Shown: positions 22,739 through 34,200 of the stretch, in pieces
Layout of the letters: every line of letters begins with the position of its first letter
Position numbering within the stretch: position 1 is the first letter of the stretch
Source: Dipylidium caninum
Taxonomy: Eukaryota; Platyhelminthes; Cestoda; Cyclophyllidea; Dipylidiidae
Assembly (NCBI GenBank): GCA_017562135.1
Contig: QEYB01000368.1
Coordinates: forward strand, 1,426,001 to 1,490,000
Length of the DNA: 64,000 bases
Direction: 5' to 3'
Translations under genes and position numbers: made by a program
The notes under the pieces: model-generated
What the model was told of the DNA's origin: nothing
Database searches by the model: none
What the model saw: only the letters and a program-made list of their open reading frames with translations

Positions 22739-25359
22739 CTGAATGGAGGGGGACGGGGAGGGGACGGGAAGAGAGGGCAGTGACAGCATAAAGACATCGA
22801 GGCAACCCTTAACCTTACCAATTCGCACTCATTTCCTGCACCCGCAGGGGTCGTTTCGACGTCTCCTGTCCCTCACCTCCCTGCGTCCACCGGCGCTTTT
22901 AGCATATGCCAAAGTGAAATAGACGCAGCGGAAAAGGCCAATGACATGGACTTCTTATAGAGCCTTGCCCTCGGGAATTACGGGCACTTCCTTCTCTACA
23001 TGTTCTCTCTGCACCACGGTGAGCGCACTTGAGGGTGCGTGTCGACGGGTTTGTTTGGTCACGCTGTGAGCGACATTCAGAAGTTGGCACAATTCCCGTA
23101 AACAAGGTCTGATCCTAATTATTTTGCTTTCTCCCAGCCAATACAATAGCTCCTACCTAAATGGGCTCTGTCAGACAGTTCAGGCGTTAAGTTGTCTCGG
23201 CGGCCACCGACATTTTGTGCCTTCCGAGGGGAGAGGAGGGATTGTCCGACTAACCGAGGGGACTTTCCTCGCCCACATGCAAGGGGCCGTGTGGATCGCG
23301 CCCCGGTGGACTGGTGCCTCGTGCACTCGGAGCCTGTCAAGCTCGCCCACCGTACTAAGGGGCAATGAACCCCTACAGCCGGCGAATACGGGCAGAATTT
23401 AATGCTGTAAATTCAAGCTACTATGAAAGGCGTAGATATGCGTGGTGTTTTGGAGCGCCTCAGCGTTCACGAACTGGTGACCTGTGCGAGTGGGCCGCGC
23501 AGGCGCCACGGCAGCACCAGACGTTGCACCTACTCAGCATTCAAATATATGCTTTTGGCGGCTGGACCGCACAACCTTTCGAGTCTAGGCTCGTGGGGCT
23601 TCACCACTGCCCGTAATTTGGGTAGCTGTGTGGGGCGACAGCCACAGCCTTGTCACCTCCGGCCAGGCCCTGAACACCTCCTCTCCCCGTGGGCTGACCT
23701 CCACCCCCACCACGTAATGGAGTTTGAGTTCTCAAGCAACACACGCCGTCTTTCACTGTGATTTATATATCCCCAAGGCAACCTTCGTGCAAAGCACTCT
23801 TGTAACACAAGACTCGCGTAAAAGACAGCTGATTCCAAGCTGCCTCGCGTGTTGGCACAAGTTTTCACCCTCTCGGAGAGGCCTGCAGCGTTGTGTTAAA
23901 GACACCTTAGAGGACAATAATTTGCTGATTGTGTGGCGGTCCGAACAACAACTAGCCGTTTCAAGCGTCGATGGTGGCGTGCTTCAAAGTTCCTTGCCAG
24001 GAGGAGCGAAAGCTGCCTTCTTCACTTGCCACGAATGAGTCTTCACCCTGGGAAGGGTGGCAGAGTGTCTACGTGTTCTCGATATGTAAGGAGAGCGGAC
24101 GGGTACGTGGTTGCACCACTGCCCAATCCTTTGGCCCCCCACTTCGTCACGAGCGGGTGTTAACGCAGTCACCAGCGATTTACGTCTACCTCAGCAAGCT
24201 GTGAAAAGCGCGACCTGAGAAAGACCCTGAAAGAGTTTTTTATGACTGTGGGGGATGGGACCCTGCTCCAGTTTTTCGCACGTTTCAAGACCAGACTAAT
24301 TATTATGCGAAATCGGAAGTGGCTAGGCGCTCATCCATGCTGCGTTCTCAGACCCATTTAGCCTCTCTGATCCCCGTGGAAGTCAACCCGGTGTTCAAGT
24401 TTATAAATTCACCGAAGCTAAAGCAATGCTACATTTGAAAGGGAGGCCAGGGGAAAAATCACGGGTTGAAGGAGACCGCTGAGGGGAGTGTGGATTAATG
24501 AGGCCGCATCAGTGTTGTCTTTATTGGCACAACTTCACAACAGAAGAGGGGTGTGTTTATACTCTCTTAGGCAAGTGGAATGGTCCAATCGACGACAGTG
24601 GGGAGTCAGTAGTAAACAGGGGGAAAGGGGGAATTCAATCAAAGGGCTAAAACTCAAGGAGAAACTTCCCGCGCTACTCAGACGAGCACACATGAACAAG
24701 CGCGCAAGCACAAATCTCTTGGCATTTTGATGAGGTTGGGCCTCTCAGTGATGACCAACAGCAAAACGCTTTTCTGAGCCCTCCACCCCCCTCCCCCCAA
24801 AAGATAACTCTCTATATGGTGGAATGAGGGATGAAATTCCATTGAGGCACACTGTGACGGGCAAGTCATGAAATAAAGGTCACTTCAAACTCATGTTTCG
24901 CCCTCTTACACGCCAAGAGTTTCCAACAATTGCCAGTATTTACTCATTGAAGACAACCTAAAACTCAGCTGAAGGATTGGTTATGAGGCCTCACTACTAC
25001 TTTACGCAAGGTGGATGGTGCTTCCCACGACACTCGGCGAAACGTACCTCTGACTCCGGAGCGAGCAAAAATGTTGCCATGTGGACCGTTGTACATGGTG
25101 CCAAAAAGGTCTTCTGCAATTTTATTTCTGCGAAAGTCGTCCCTTAGTGTAGAATGTGATGGAGGAGGAAGCTCAAGATAGAGACATCACTGGGCGGGGG
25201 ACGATGGGAATATAGCTTCCGGGTATGGGGTCGCAAAGGTCTTCGGGAGGAGTGGTTTGCTCCGAAATAGCCTCAAGACGCGAGGCAGTAGTCTCCGAGT
25301 TGTCACAGCGGTTAGTAGACAGGCGATTGCGGGATGGGCAGGAGGCGTGGCCACACGAC

Positions 25360-25560
25360 CCACCATTGGCCCGGCCACCCGTCGACGGCGCACGTCCGCA
25401 CTTCACCGCGCGCCGCAATCGATCGGGCACCAGATTGGCTTGGCGCTGGGGTTGCGCGCGCCTCCGTCCGCACACGCGCTAAAGAGACGTACGCGGGCGC
25501 CTGCCGATGGGCGGACGGGGCGATCGATGGACGGCGGAACACCGCACAACTCTCCCCGCG
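25360..25560. promoter_or_regulatory. GC-rich, CpG-dense island with ATTGG boxes
   Basis: A CpG-dense block (GCGCGCC, CGATCGATGG and similar) with ATTGG near 25365 and 25433, which read CCAAT on the minus strand. It may be the promoter of the minus-strand TRIM gene, whose first exon is missing. Frames over 120 codons cross it on both strands, which indicates composition and not coding. Confidence 0.28.
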
Positions 25561-28475
25561 GCTACGACCGCTGTCAGCGTCTGAGTCGGGCATTGTGGGA
25601 TGCGGTGGCTTTTGCTGGCTGGTCAAAACGCGTCCTCCTCCCACCCCGACTGCAATAACTGAAAATAAAGGATTGCAAGTCCCGGCCACCTTATCCCGCT
25701 TCTTTGGCTGCCTCCTTGCTGATGGGCCATGCGCAATGTCATTCTGCGGGAGGACGCGGCGAAAGTCCTGCCCTACCTATTTAACCAGTCCAGCACCACG
25801 CGTTTGGAGATCGGTTGACTCTCCAGTGGCACCAATAATTGCGGAGTTTTTTAGGACTGCATGTATTTCTTTATTTAAGAGTCTCGCGCCTTAAATTAAG
25901 ACATCTAAAGGCTGTGCCATGCTCGAGTTTGGCGAGGTGCACAACGGACGTGATTACATTACTACCGAATTGCTATCGCCTAGATGCATGCACCAGATGC
26001 CTTGGGGATTCCGACTAAGGCTGCCAATGCTTGGAGGATATAGAGAGGCACAAACGCCTTCGAATTCGCATCTGATCCCAGTCAGATGGACGTGTATTGC
26101 GGTCTTTCTTCCTGCAACACCCTCACATTGGATTTGCTCGGCTGTGCCTCCTCAAAGTGGAGAGAGAATTGCAACTCCGTCTAGAATGAGAGGGGGACGC
26201 AGAAGCAGAGTCTGCACTCACACCCATTGGAATGTGCACTGCCTACGTGACAAGTCTGCCAAATATTTCTCGATGATTGATATGTCCTCGCCCTTGAGCA
26301 GGATTTCGGTGGCCTACTTGCAGACTTTTCTTCTATGACTTTTTTCTTTGCCGTGACCTTTGCTATCAGCAGCAGGGGGACCTTGAATGCAGGCACTCTT
26401 GCCACTAGTAGGCTGTGAGGGCTGTCGTAAGAAGGCAAAACGGAGTCGCCACAAACCGTGTGTTAATCTAGGGTGACCTTCTCCTCCATCCACGACAGAT
26501 CCAAAGCCTTACCGAAAAACCGACGCCTACGAAAGAGAGCTAGTCTGGAAGCGTGGTCCTCCTGGTGTGGGTGAGTGCGGGAAAAGGAAATGTCAAGACA
26601 ACATTGTGCACCGAGCTAATTTAATGAACTGCTTCTTCCCAGGACCTTAATTATGCACGCAAACATTCACACAATGCAGTTCACTTGGGGATTTGTTCTG
26701 ACCGCGGAATCCTTGCTTTTGTGGTCGGTTCTGCTGAAAGTGAGAGGGCGGACGGGAGGGCGAGAGCCTCTAAGTAAGCCTCGTTAGCCTTTGCGCCCTC
26801 GTCTAGTAGGTGGGTCGTTGAGCTCTTGAGAAGGCCATCCGACAGGCGGTGTAGAAAGCATCGGACATTTTTGAGGAACCACAGTTGAAACAAGCACAAA
26901 TGGCAGACTGCCGGAAATAGCACCAGAGCAGCCGTCATGCGCCAATCTGGCGAAAGACCCATTTGGTCGCATGGAACTCCCCTGTTTGGATTGGGTTTGA
27001 AATCACGTCAAGGGAAGGTTTTAAATAATCTTCCCCAAGCTAGGTGTGGAATAGGAAGACGGAGGAGAGGATGAATTTGGTAGCTAAGGCTGTCACGAGT
27101 TACGCTTTCGGTGGGACGATCGGACATCCGTTTTAAATCCACATCAGTAACGCCTCTCGGGAAGTGTGTTATCCGTTCAGGTCACAAAGCTTACATACAA
27201 TGATATTCAGAAGAAAGTGACCAAAACTGGTTTCCTTGTGACGAGCCACACAGCGTTGCCTCTGTCCATGATGCGAGGGCAACCGCCGTAGGCGACGCCG
27301 GGCGTCCCAGCCGCCAGTCCCCGGGGTAACGCGTGCTGAGGGGGCACCACTTGTCGAAGTGGTTTTGTGGGAACTCTCAGCCTCTCCCAGCCTCGCAGTG
27401 TCGCCCGAGCTAGTGGCTCCATGCCTTCTGAAATGGCAAGCACAGCTCTCCTCCGAAGCGAGGGACCACTGGTCCAATGCGAATTGGTAAATTAACCGCG
27501 TGGCTTTCGTCTGCTTCTCCTCTGTTAATTATATGCCAGCCGATGTAACTGGAGGTTGGGCCACGTGGTGAGCGACGGCCGTCCGTCCTCAAATTCGAGT
27601 CAGCTTAATCTTCTGCGCCACTGGCGAGCCTCACCTCGCAAATAAAGTCCAGCCGAGAAGGGGGACCCGTGGGAACCCAGGGCATCCAGAACCTCCAGGA
27701 GCACATGTAACCCTTCTCCCTAATTCCTATTGACGACTTTAATACTCAGCACGAGGCGGCAGGAGAGTTGACTTGCCCACCCGAGCTCCAGCCTTGAGAG
27801 TTATACTAGCGGTGGAATTCCAGGTCTACCGCCTGAACCCTTTATGAGGGACGCTGAATACTGTGGTAATGAAGAGCGTCAAATCCCTTCTCCCTGGTAT
27901 CGCGGAGCTTTCTACCACTCTTTCCAAGGAAGCGGGACAGTACTCTCCTACGTCTTCCTACTGAACTAAGGTACATATTAACGCATCAATTAGGTGTTCT
28001 TGATGTCCTCGCTTCAAGTGTATCTTAGGTAAAATGAATGGGGTGCCTCCTTCCACACGCTGCTCCCATTCTCCTGGTCCATCGGGGACGCGGTAATGAC
28101 GAAATGCAGAAACGGTGATGTGTTGATTCGTTCACCTCCGGACTCCTCAATTAAATCATCTAGGGCCGATCGGACGTTGCTTTTAATGGAAATGTTGGGA
28201 CTGCGCCAAATACGAACAACGTGAAGGTTTGACCGACTCCTACCAACGTGTCGCCGGACATTTAACTGTGGCCACCGCCCAACGTGGACAAATAAGAGGA
28301 ATAGGGAATACGCTAAACATACGAATGACCTATTCTCGTGGTAGTCAACTTAAATGGACTGGTTGACATTTGAGCAGGCATTTGATAACTCGCAGTTCTG
28401 AGGTTAGACAGGGATCCAGGACGCGGCAGCCTTCAGCGCGAGAGCCCACCAGTTTCAAATAAATTAAAAAGTGCT

Positions 28476-28497
28476 TTTTGAAAGTGCACTTTCAAAA
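28476..28497. repeat. 22-bp perfect palindrome
   Basis: Two 11-bp arms, TTTTGAAAGTG and its exact complement, meet without a spacer. The centre is GTGCAC. It lies in gene-free DNA. Confidence 0.75.
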
Positions 28498-29504
28498 TGT
28501 AACGCATTAAATGTAAAAGTACCGACTCTTCCACTCACCATGGAATGTGCGCGATATTTGATTTACCGACCATTATTCAACCACTCGAACTCAAGACACT
28601 TTTAACCGCTAAAGTGCACCATGGTGACGAGCGCTCGCGCTCTCCATCGTTCCCGGTTGAGTAACTCAGCAAAAGTGATCCTGTAGGGCAGGCGATTTCG
28701 CACAGTACTGACTAATGTCGACTCGCTTTGACCGAGAAGTCTTGCCCCACCAGACGTTGCATCGCAGAAGCCGGGCGACCGTGGATGTTACCAAGGCTGG
28801 AACGAGGTCTTCTCCTCCGCCCCTCAACCCGGTGCCGTAATTGTGCTAGCAAGCCAAAGACCATGTTTGTAGTACTAAATGCTCACCGAGGCACATGATT
28901 GACTGGGTGTGACCCTCACCGTGCAAGAGTTTTACTCTATTTCATCTTCACCGTCGCCTAACTGCGGCAAAAGTGATCGGGAACCTACACCCATACACCG
29001 TTAAATGATATGGGGAGAACTTCGAGTGGGGTCTCTTCAAGGCGTGTCTGTGGTCAGCGCCTCTGTCAGATGGATATAGTCAGGTGAGGTTTGGCGCTCT
29101 TGAAAAGAGGACATAAGTCGAATAATCGCGAAATCACTTCATTATTTCGTATTCTCAAAGTGAAATTTCCGAGACCTTCCAATTACTCAGCTTTTGTGAT
29201 ATGTACCTTCAATATGCCTCTTTTTCCCGCATCTCACCGTCTTGATCTTAATTAAATCAGCTACTATTTGCCACGGTGGTTGCCTGACGCATGCACCTCG
29301 CAGTTCCTCGAAGAGACCAAATAAACAGCGACGAGGCTTCCTACCTTCCCACACTTTGAAGCTGTACTGTTAAAGTGTCTTAAAAATCATTAATATTTCA
29401 TGCATCAAGCGAAGGTGTCCCTCTTCTTTTTACCAATATTATTTGTGCTAATAATAAGCGGATTAGAAAAAACGGAGTGTTCGGAGGTGGGCATTGGCGG
29501 GATG

Positions 29505-29610
29505 TGGGAGGGACGGTCGGGGGGGGACTGGGAGTGGGGGTGGGGACGGAGAGGTGGGGGCGGGCGGGCGGGACGGGCGGAGAGCAGGGGCGAGGGGAGG
29601 AGGGGTGGAG
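29505..29610 (+). repeat. G-rich tract with G-quadruplex potential
   Basis: About 100 bp with many runs of three to seven G residues separated by one to three other bases, including GGGCGGGCGGG-type spacing. Four-run G-quadruplexes are possible on the plus strand. The open frame across it is a glycine/arginine artefact. Confidence 0.7.
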
Positions 29611-31024
29611 ACCGCAGGCAAAAAGTGTTAGAGGTAGGGCTTCGTCACATGATTGTTAACTTCTTACAACGAGGTAGTGCCAACACAGTAAAAAAATAAA
29701 ATGAGTACCGCCCCGCGTGTGGCTCACACCTCCTGGATGGAAGGGACGGTGTGGAGGCGGAGGGCACGAAAGTGTGTACGGGGACGACGCGACGTGAGCT
29801 GACGACGGTGTCGAGGGCGATGGATGCAGTAACGCTTGAGGTATATTTCAACCTTTGTCCATTCCACTCCACGGCGGTCTTTCAGATGTGGGGATGCAAA
29901 AAAGCACCGCCCATTGGCGCGCCGTAGGCCACCGCGGCCGCGGTCTGAATAGGCACTGCTGTCCCGTTAGCATGCAGGAACCACTCAGCCGGGTCGGCGG
30001 TTGCCTGTGCAAGGGAAGGGAGAATGAAATTATCGAATCAGTAGGGTCAAACTCTTGTCCACACTCCCCATCATTTGGTGAGAGACTGAGGCAGGTCATT
30101 TTGCCGACATGAGGGCTGGCAACTCAACCGACTCCTCTCACGCCGGCGACGGAAGTCGGCACCATCCCACTTGACAATCGTGAGCACTTTAAATTTCAAG
30201 CCTTGCCTATCTCACTCCCTTAAACCACTTCAGGACGAGGTAATTTATTTATGAAAAGTAGCAAGTATCAATGATGCTTTGGCGAATTTCACCTTACTGA
30301 ACGGCTACCAATGAGTGCGATATCGAACCGAGGTTACGAAGTGTGCGAAAACGGAGCCTCGACACAAATAAGATTTGGGAAACAAATACGAAGCTGTCAC
30401 ATGGCTTAATTTGCTCGACAGACCTAAATAGAAATTGGAGAATGACAGTGAGTTAGTGCGCAAGAAGCTATGCGAGTAGGATTTTGTTGACGGTGACAAG
30501 GATTTAAGTGTCATTTAAATCACTGAGTGTGAGAAAATCAACCACAAAGCACCGTTCATTCAACATTCCTCTAATGTTTCGTTGCCAAGTCAATGCAGCA
30601 TCTAGTTCTGAAACATCATCCCCGTCTCTTGAACTGTCATGTTTCTGCTTTCCCTGAAGCTTCTACTTTCCTGCCAGCCGAAATATCTACACAACTCTCG
30701 GACGGTCCATTGGGTCCGCGACCACGTTCATTGCATTATGAGAGGCGAGAATTGTGACAACGCCAAAATAATCGGCTTAAACCTTTAAAAAGGTGTCGAC
30801 AACACCGACTTCCTTCCTTCTCAATCTTTAGATTTACTGGGTTCATGCTTTGCTAGCTGTCGAAGGAGAATGAAGAACATAAGGAAGGTTAGAACGACAC
30901 AGAGTCATTACCGAAGAGAAAAGTCTCTGTAAAAGTTTGGTGGCGCTGCCCGTCGCATGCCTTTTGGTCGGCTGCCCTTCCTGAAGTGCGTCCTCTTTCC
31001 GCGGACACATGGCTAAATGATTTA

Positions 31025-31237
31025 CTAACTGTCAGATAGTAGTGGGGCTGACAAATCCTCTTCGGAACGGTTAGACGCTCTTTGAATGTCCGCAATACTG
31101 GCCCCGCCTCCGTCCGACGCGCTCCGCCCCCCCTGGGCCCCTGTCGGGGCCGACGTGGTTCCCTCCAGGGAAATGCGCCACCTCTTCTGACGGCTGTCTC
31201 GGATACAGAATGCGTAACGACGCCCTGCGTCGTGTTC
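31025..31237 (-). CDS. Homeobox last exon with OAR-like motif
   Basis: An open 71-codon segment ending in a stop at 31025. It is in phase with the exon 3 donor if spliced at ACAG|GAACAC (31237) or at GTCAG|AAGAGG further down. [16 protein letters not shown] near the end resembles the OAR (aristaless) motif of PRD-class proteins (family form SIADLR-x-KA-x-EH). Assignment to the homeobox gene is inferred from strand, phase and this motif. Confidence 0.45.
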   Translation of the reverse strand, partial: EHDAGRRYAFCIRDSRQKRWRISLEGTTSAPTGAQGGRSASDGGGASIADIQRASNRSEEDLSAPLLSDS

Positions 31238-34200
31238 CTGTCTCATTAGTGGTGACAGCTGCGTGCCGAATCACCGCGGGGGTGCTCCCCTACAGACTCG
31301 GTGTCACTCCTCCACATTGTGGTAATTTATGTACACACGTGTGCGCCTTCTTACTGATGAACAGACAAGAGAATGAGGCGGCGAGTGTGAGGCCTTGGAG
31401 AGTTTTCATTCGGCCTTACGACAAGTTGTTATCAAAAGTCATCGCAATTAAGTGTCACTAATGCATAGCATGAGACAAGGGGCGTGTAACACAGGATGCA
31501 CAAAATATGTGCAGAAAAAGAGATTTACACCCAAACTTTTTTGTCCCCGGGCTAATCGCAGGGCGGCAGTCATAAATGGGAGAAGTGCTCAGATGACGAC
31601 GCCGAGCGAAAACTTGCCTCCGAGGTAACGCCTCAGCTCACTTGCTTCACTCAAAGCTGGTGATCGCTTGGGCCAAGGCGCAGACTCTACTTATTCTGGC
31701 TGATAAGGGGGCCCTCGGATTATCACCTCTTCCATTCTCGTAGTATTTTCAGCAAGAAATATTACATTTCACTCAAGTTATAGATGATGTAAAGCGGTAT
31801 GTGAATCACTGTAGGTGGTCTCTAACAATTCTGCATTCCCAACTTAAACAAACGATTCTCAAGTTTTGTCTCCAGCTACTTCCAAGCCGACTCGTGTGCA
31901 CACATGGGTGTGCAATTGTTTAGATCATTCGTGCTTCTCAAGGTAATATGCCAGCCGCCACCTACTTCTCAGATGATGCGATGTAAGGGTCCTCAGAAGA
32001 GCAGAAGAGTGGTTTTTCCGCCAGACAAATGTCAGACGGCCAATATTTGCCGCCCGATGGATAAGCAGTCCCCAAGGAGACGAACTGAGGGTTATGAGCA
32101 AATGCTCTGTGCAGGGTGCCACTTAAGATTTCTCTTTCCCCTTTCCTTAGTAATCTGAGTAGGTTAGGTGCAGGAACTTACCATATTCTGCCACTGGCTT
32201 GTCATAGCTGAAATGGTCTGGCCCTTGACGGAGGTTAGCGAATTTTCCACATTAAGAGGAGGTGGAAATTGAACGGCACTGGAGTTGCTGGCGTTGTTGG
32301 TCGCCTCGTGGATGTTGTCACTGGCCAACGAGGTATATATGGGGTGGCTGGAGGGCGCGTGGGAAGACGATGGTGGGGGTGCCATTTGCGGACGATAGTG
32401 GGGAGGAAATTGCCCGTAAATTTGGTAAGATATCATCTGAGCGGTGGGAATCTCAGTGAGGGCATTGGAGGAGAAGCATTGCGCTGCCGACAAGTAGTTG
32501 GAAACTTCTGTTTGCGGAGGTAGGGGCGTGGTTACAGGTTTAGCCTCACCCATACTGCTGTTTGTCTTATCATCCGCTGGTGACCAGTTTCCCAGCCTGG
32601 CCACCTTTGGCGAAGTTGGCTCGCCCTCATCATCCTCCTCTTCTTCCTCCTCTTCTTCACTTCCACCACCCACATCAGCGTCTTCATCCTCCTCCCCCTC
32701 CAGTGGACCAACAGAGGCACTTTCTAGGAGGACACTCTCCTTTTTGATAATCATCGCCTCCTTTGGCGATGAATTCGAATGTTCTCCGGGAACCACTGAA
32801 GTTGGCTCACGCTTTCCCTTGTTATCATCGACGTTTTCCAGCTTTCTCTCGAGGCTCCCGAATAGTGAGGCAGCAGGAAGGGACTCTACGAAGCCAGCAG
32901 TCTGGGTGTAGGCGAAGGGGTAAATAGTCGGGGTGCTTGGCGCGGCGTATGCCGTCGCGGAGGAGCGATACATGCCGACTTGTGTCTCCAATACGGCGCC
33001 GAGTTGGTGGTAGCTGGGTGCGGAGAACGAGTGCTGAACAGTCTGTGGCTGGTGCTGATGGTGATGTTGGTGATGACTGTGATGCTGGTGCTGCTGTTGT
33101 TGTTGCATTGCCAGGACATGAGTCTGCTGCTGCTGCTGTTGTTGTTGTTGTTGTTGTTGGCGCGCTGTTGCTTCTCCTGCTTCCGATGCTTGGCACGACG
33201 GTTCTGGAACCAAACCTTAAAGTAAAAAACGCTTAGACAGAGCCTTTCATAGAAATTTTATTCCTCCTCTCTATTACTCTTTCCGCAATTTGGACGCACT
33301 ATTCTGCAGTTGGTAATTATTGTACATAGCAGTGATTTCCCATCTATTTTTCACGAAGTAGTCAGAAGAAGCTCCGCAGTACCAGTGTGGTACGCTCTTT
33401 GACACCTAAGATCCTTTTTTATCAGTGATAGTTAAAGATAGCGCAAGAGGCTGTGGATGAAATGCTTGTTGGGTTGTTGTGGGCTTCCATGACAATGGAA
33501 AATATTTCGGAGTGTCTAAGAGGAAAACACGCCACCCGCGCATACGGTGCACCGCAAGCAATGGCGCGCCGGTCTGAAGAGCTTCTTACCAATGGGACCT
33601 TTTACGGAGTCGAGTTCCACCGAGATGCCAGTGCTATGCGAGGAGGACATAACCATTTTCATAGCATTTTTGTGGCTTTGTGTGGCAGATTTCTCAGGCA
33701 CCCGCCTCAAACCTGGCTTATGAGAGAGCAATAAACCTAGCGAGAAAACAAACCACGAATGTGACGCCGCTGCCACCCCTCTCTCAACGAGTTGCAACCG
33801 GCACTCCAGTAAATCTGGTACCACGTCGATGGCATGAACGCATTCTCTGAATGGCAGGCTCAGCGCACTTGCTCGCCGCCTGACCCCTTCTTGCAGCCGT
33901 CGCCCGGCCCCTCAGGAGCTCTGCTGCAGCAGCAATAAGTGGCGCCCAGGCCCGCTGAATGCCCTCCCAGTCTCGGCAGTCTCTCCTGTCGCCTTGAGTT
34001 TTCGTCTCCTTAACGTTGTCCTGACCTTTCTCTACTAAGTGTACACAGGTAGTCGCAATGCCTGCGACGGCAGACCCTTCACTTCTTGAACTGAATTTCC
34101 TAAAGAACCAGCCTTTAGCTGATTGCGATATACTAAATGGTGGCTAATGTTGTTCAAATTGCAGAAAAGAGGCAAAGCTCTCTACTTGAGATTCATGTGT

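Larger units (their letters stand above)
22830..31000. other. Long span without a recognised gene
   Basis: About 8 kb with no protein family I recognise and no exon chain that holds phase. It probably contains the 5' exon and promoter of the minus-strand TRIM gene; the GC-rich block at 25360-25560 is one candidate. It also has a G-rich tract at 29.5 kb and a 22-bp palindrome at 28.48 kb. Open frames are mostly overlapping pairs in GC-rich DNA. Confidence 0.4.

Noticed and set aside
25257..25894. Frames of 125-186 codons on both strands
   Set aside because: They overlap in a CpG-dense island; opposite-strand frames of similar length and arginine/alanine composition point to base composition.
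32498..33236. Plus-strand frames opposite the homeobox exon (poly-Ser, poly-Val/Leu)
   Set aside because: Shadow frames of the acidic run and the CAA/CAG tract on the coding minus strand.
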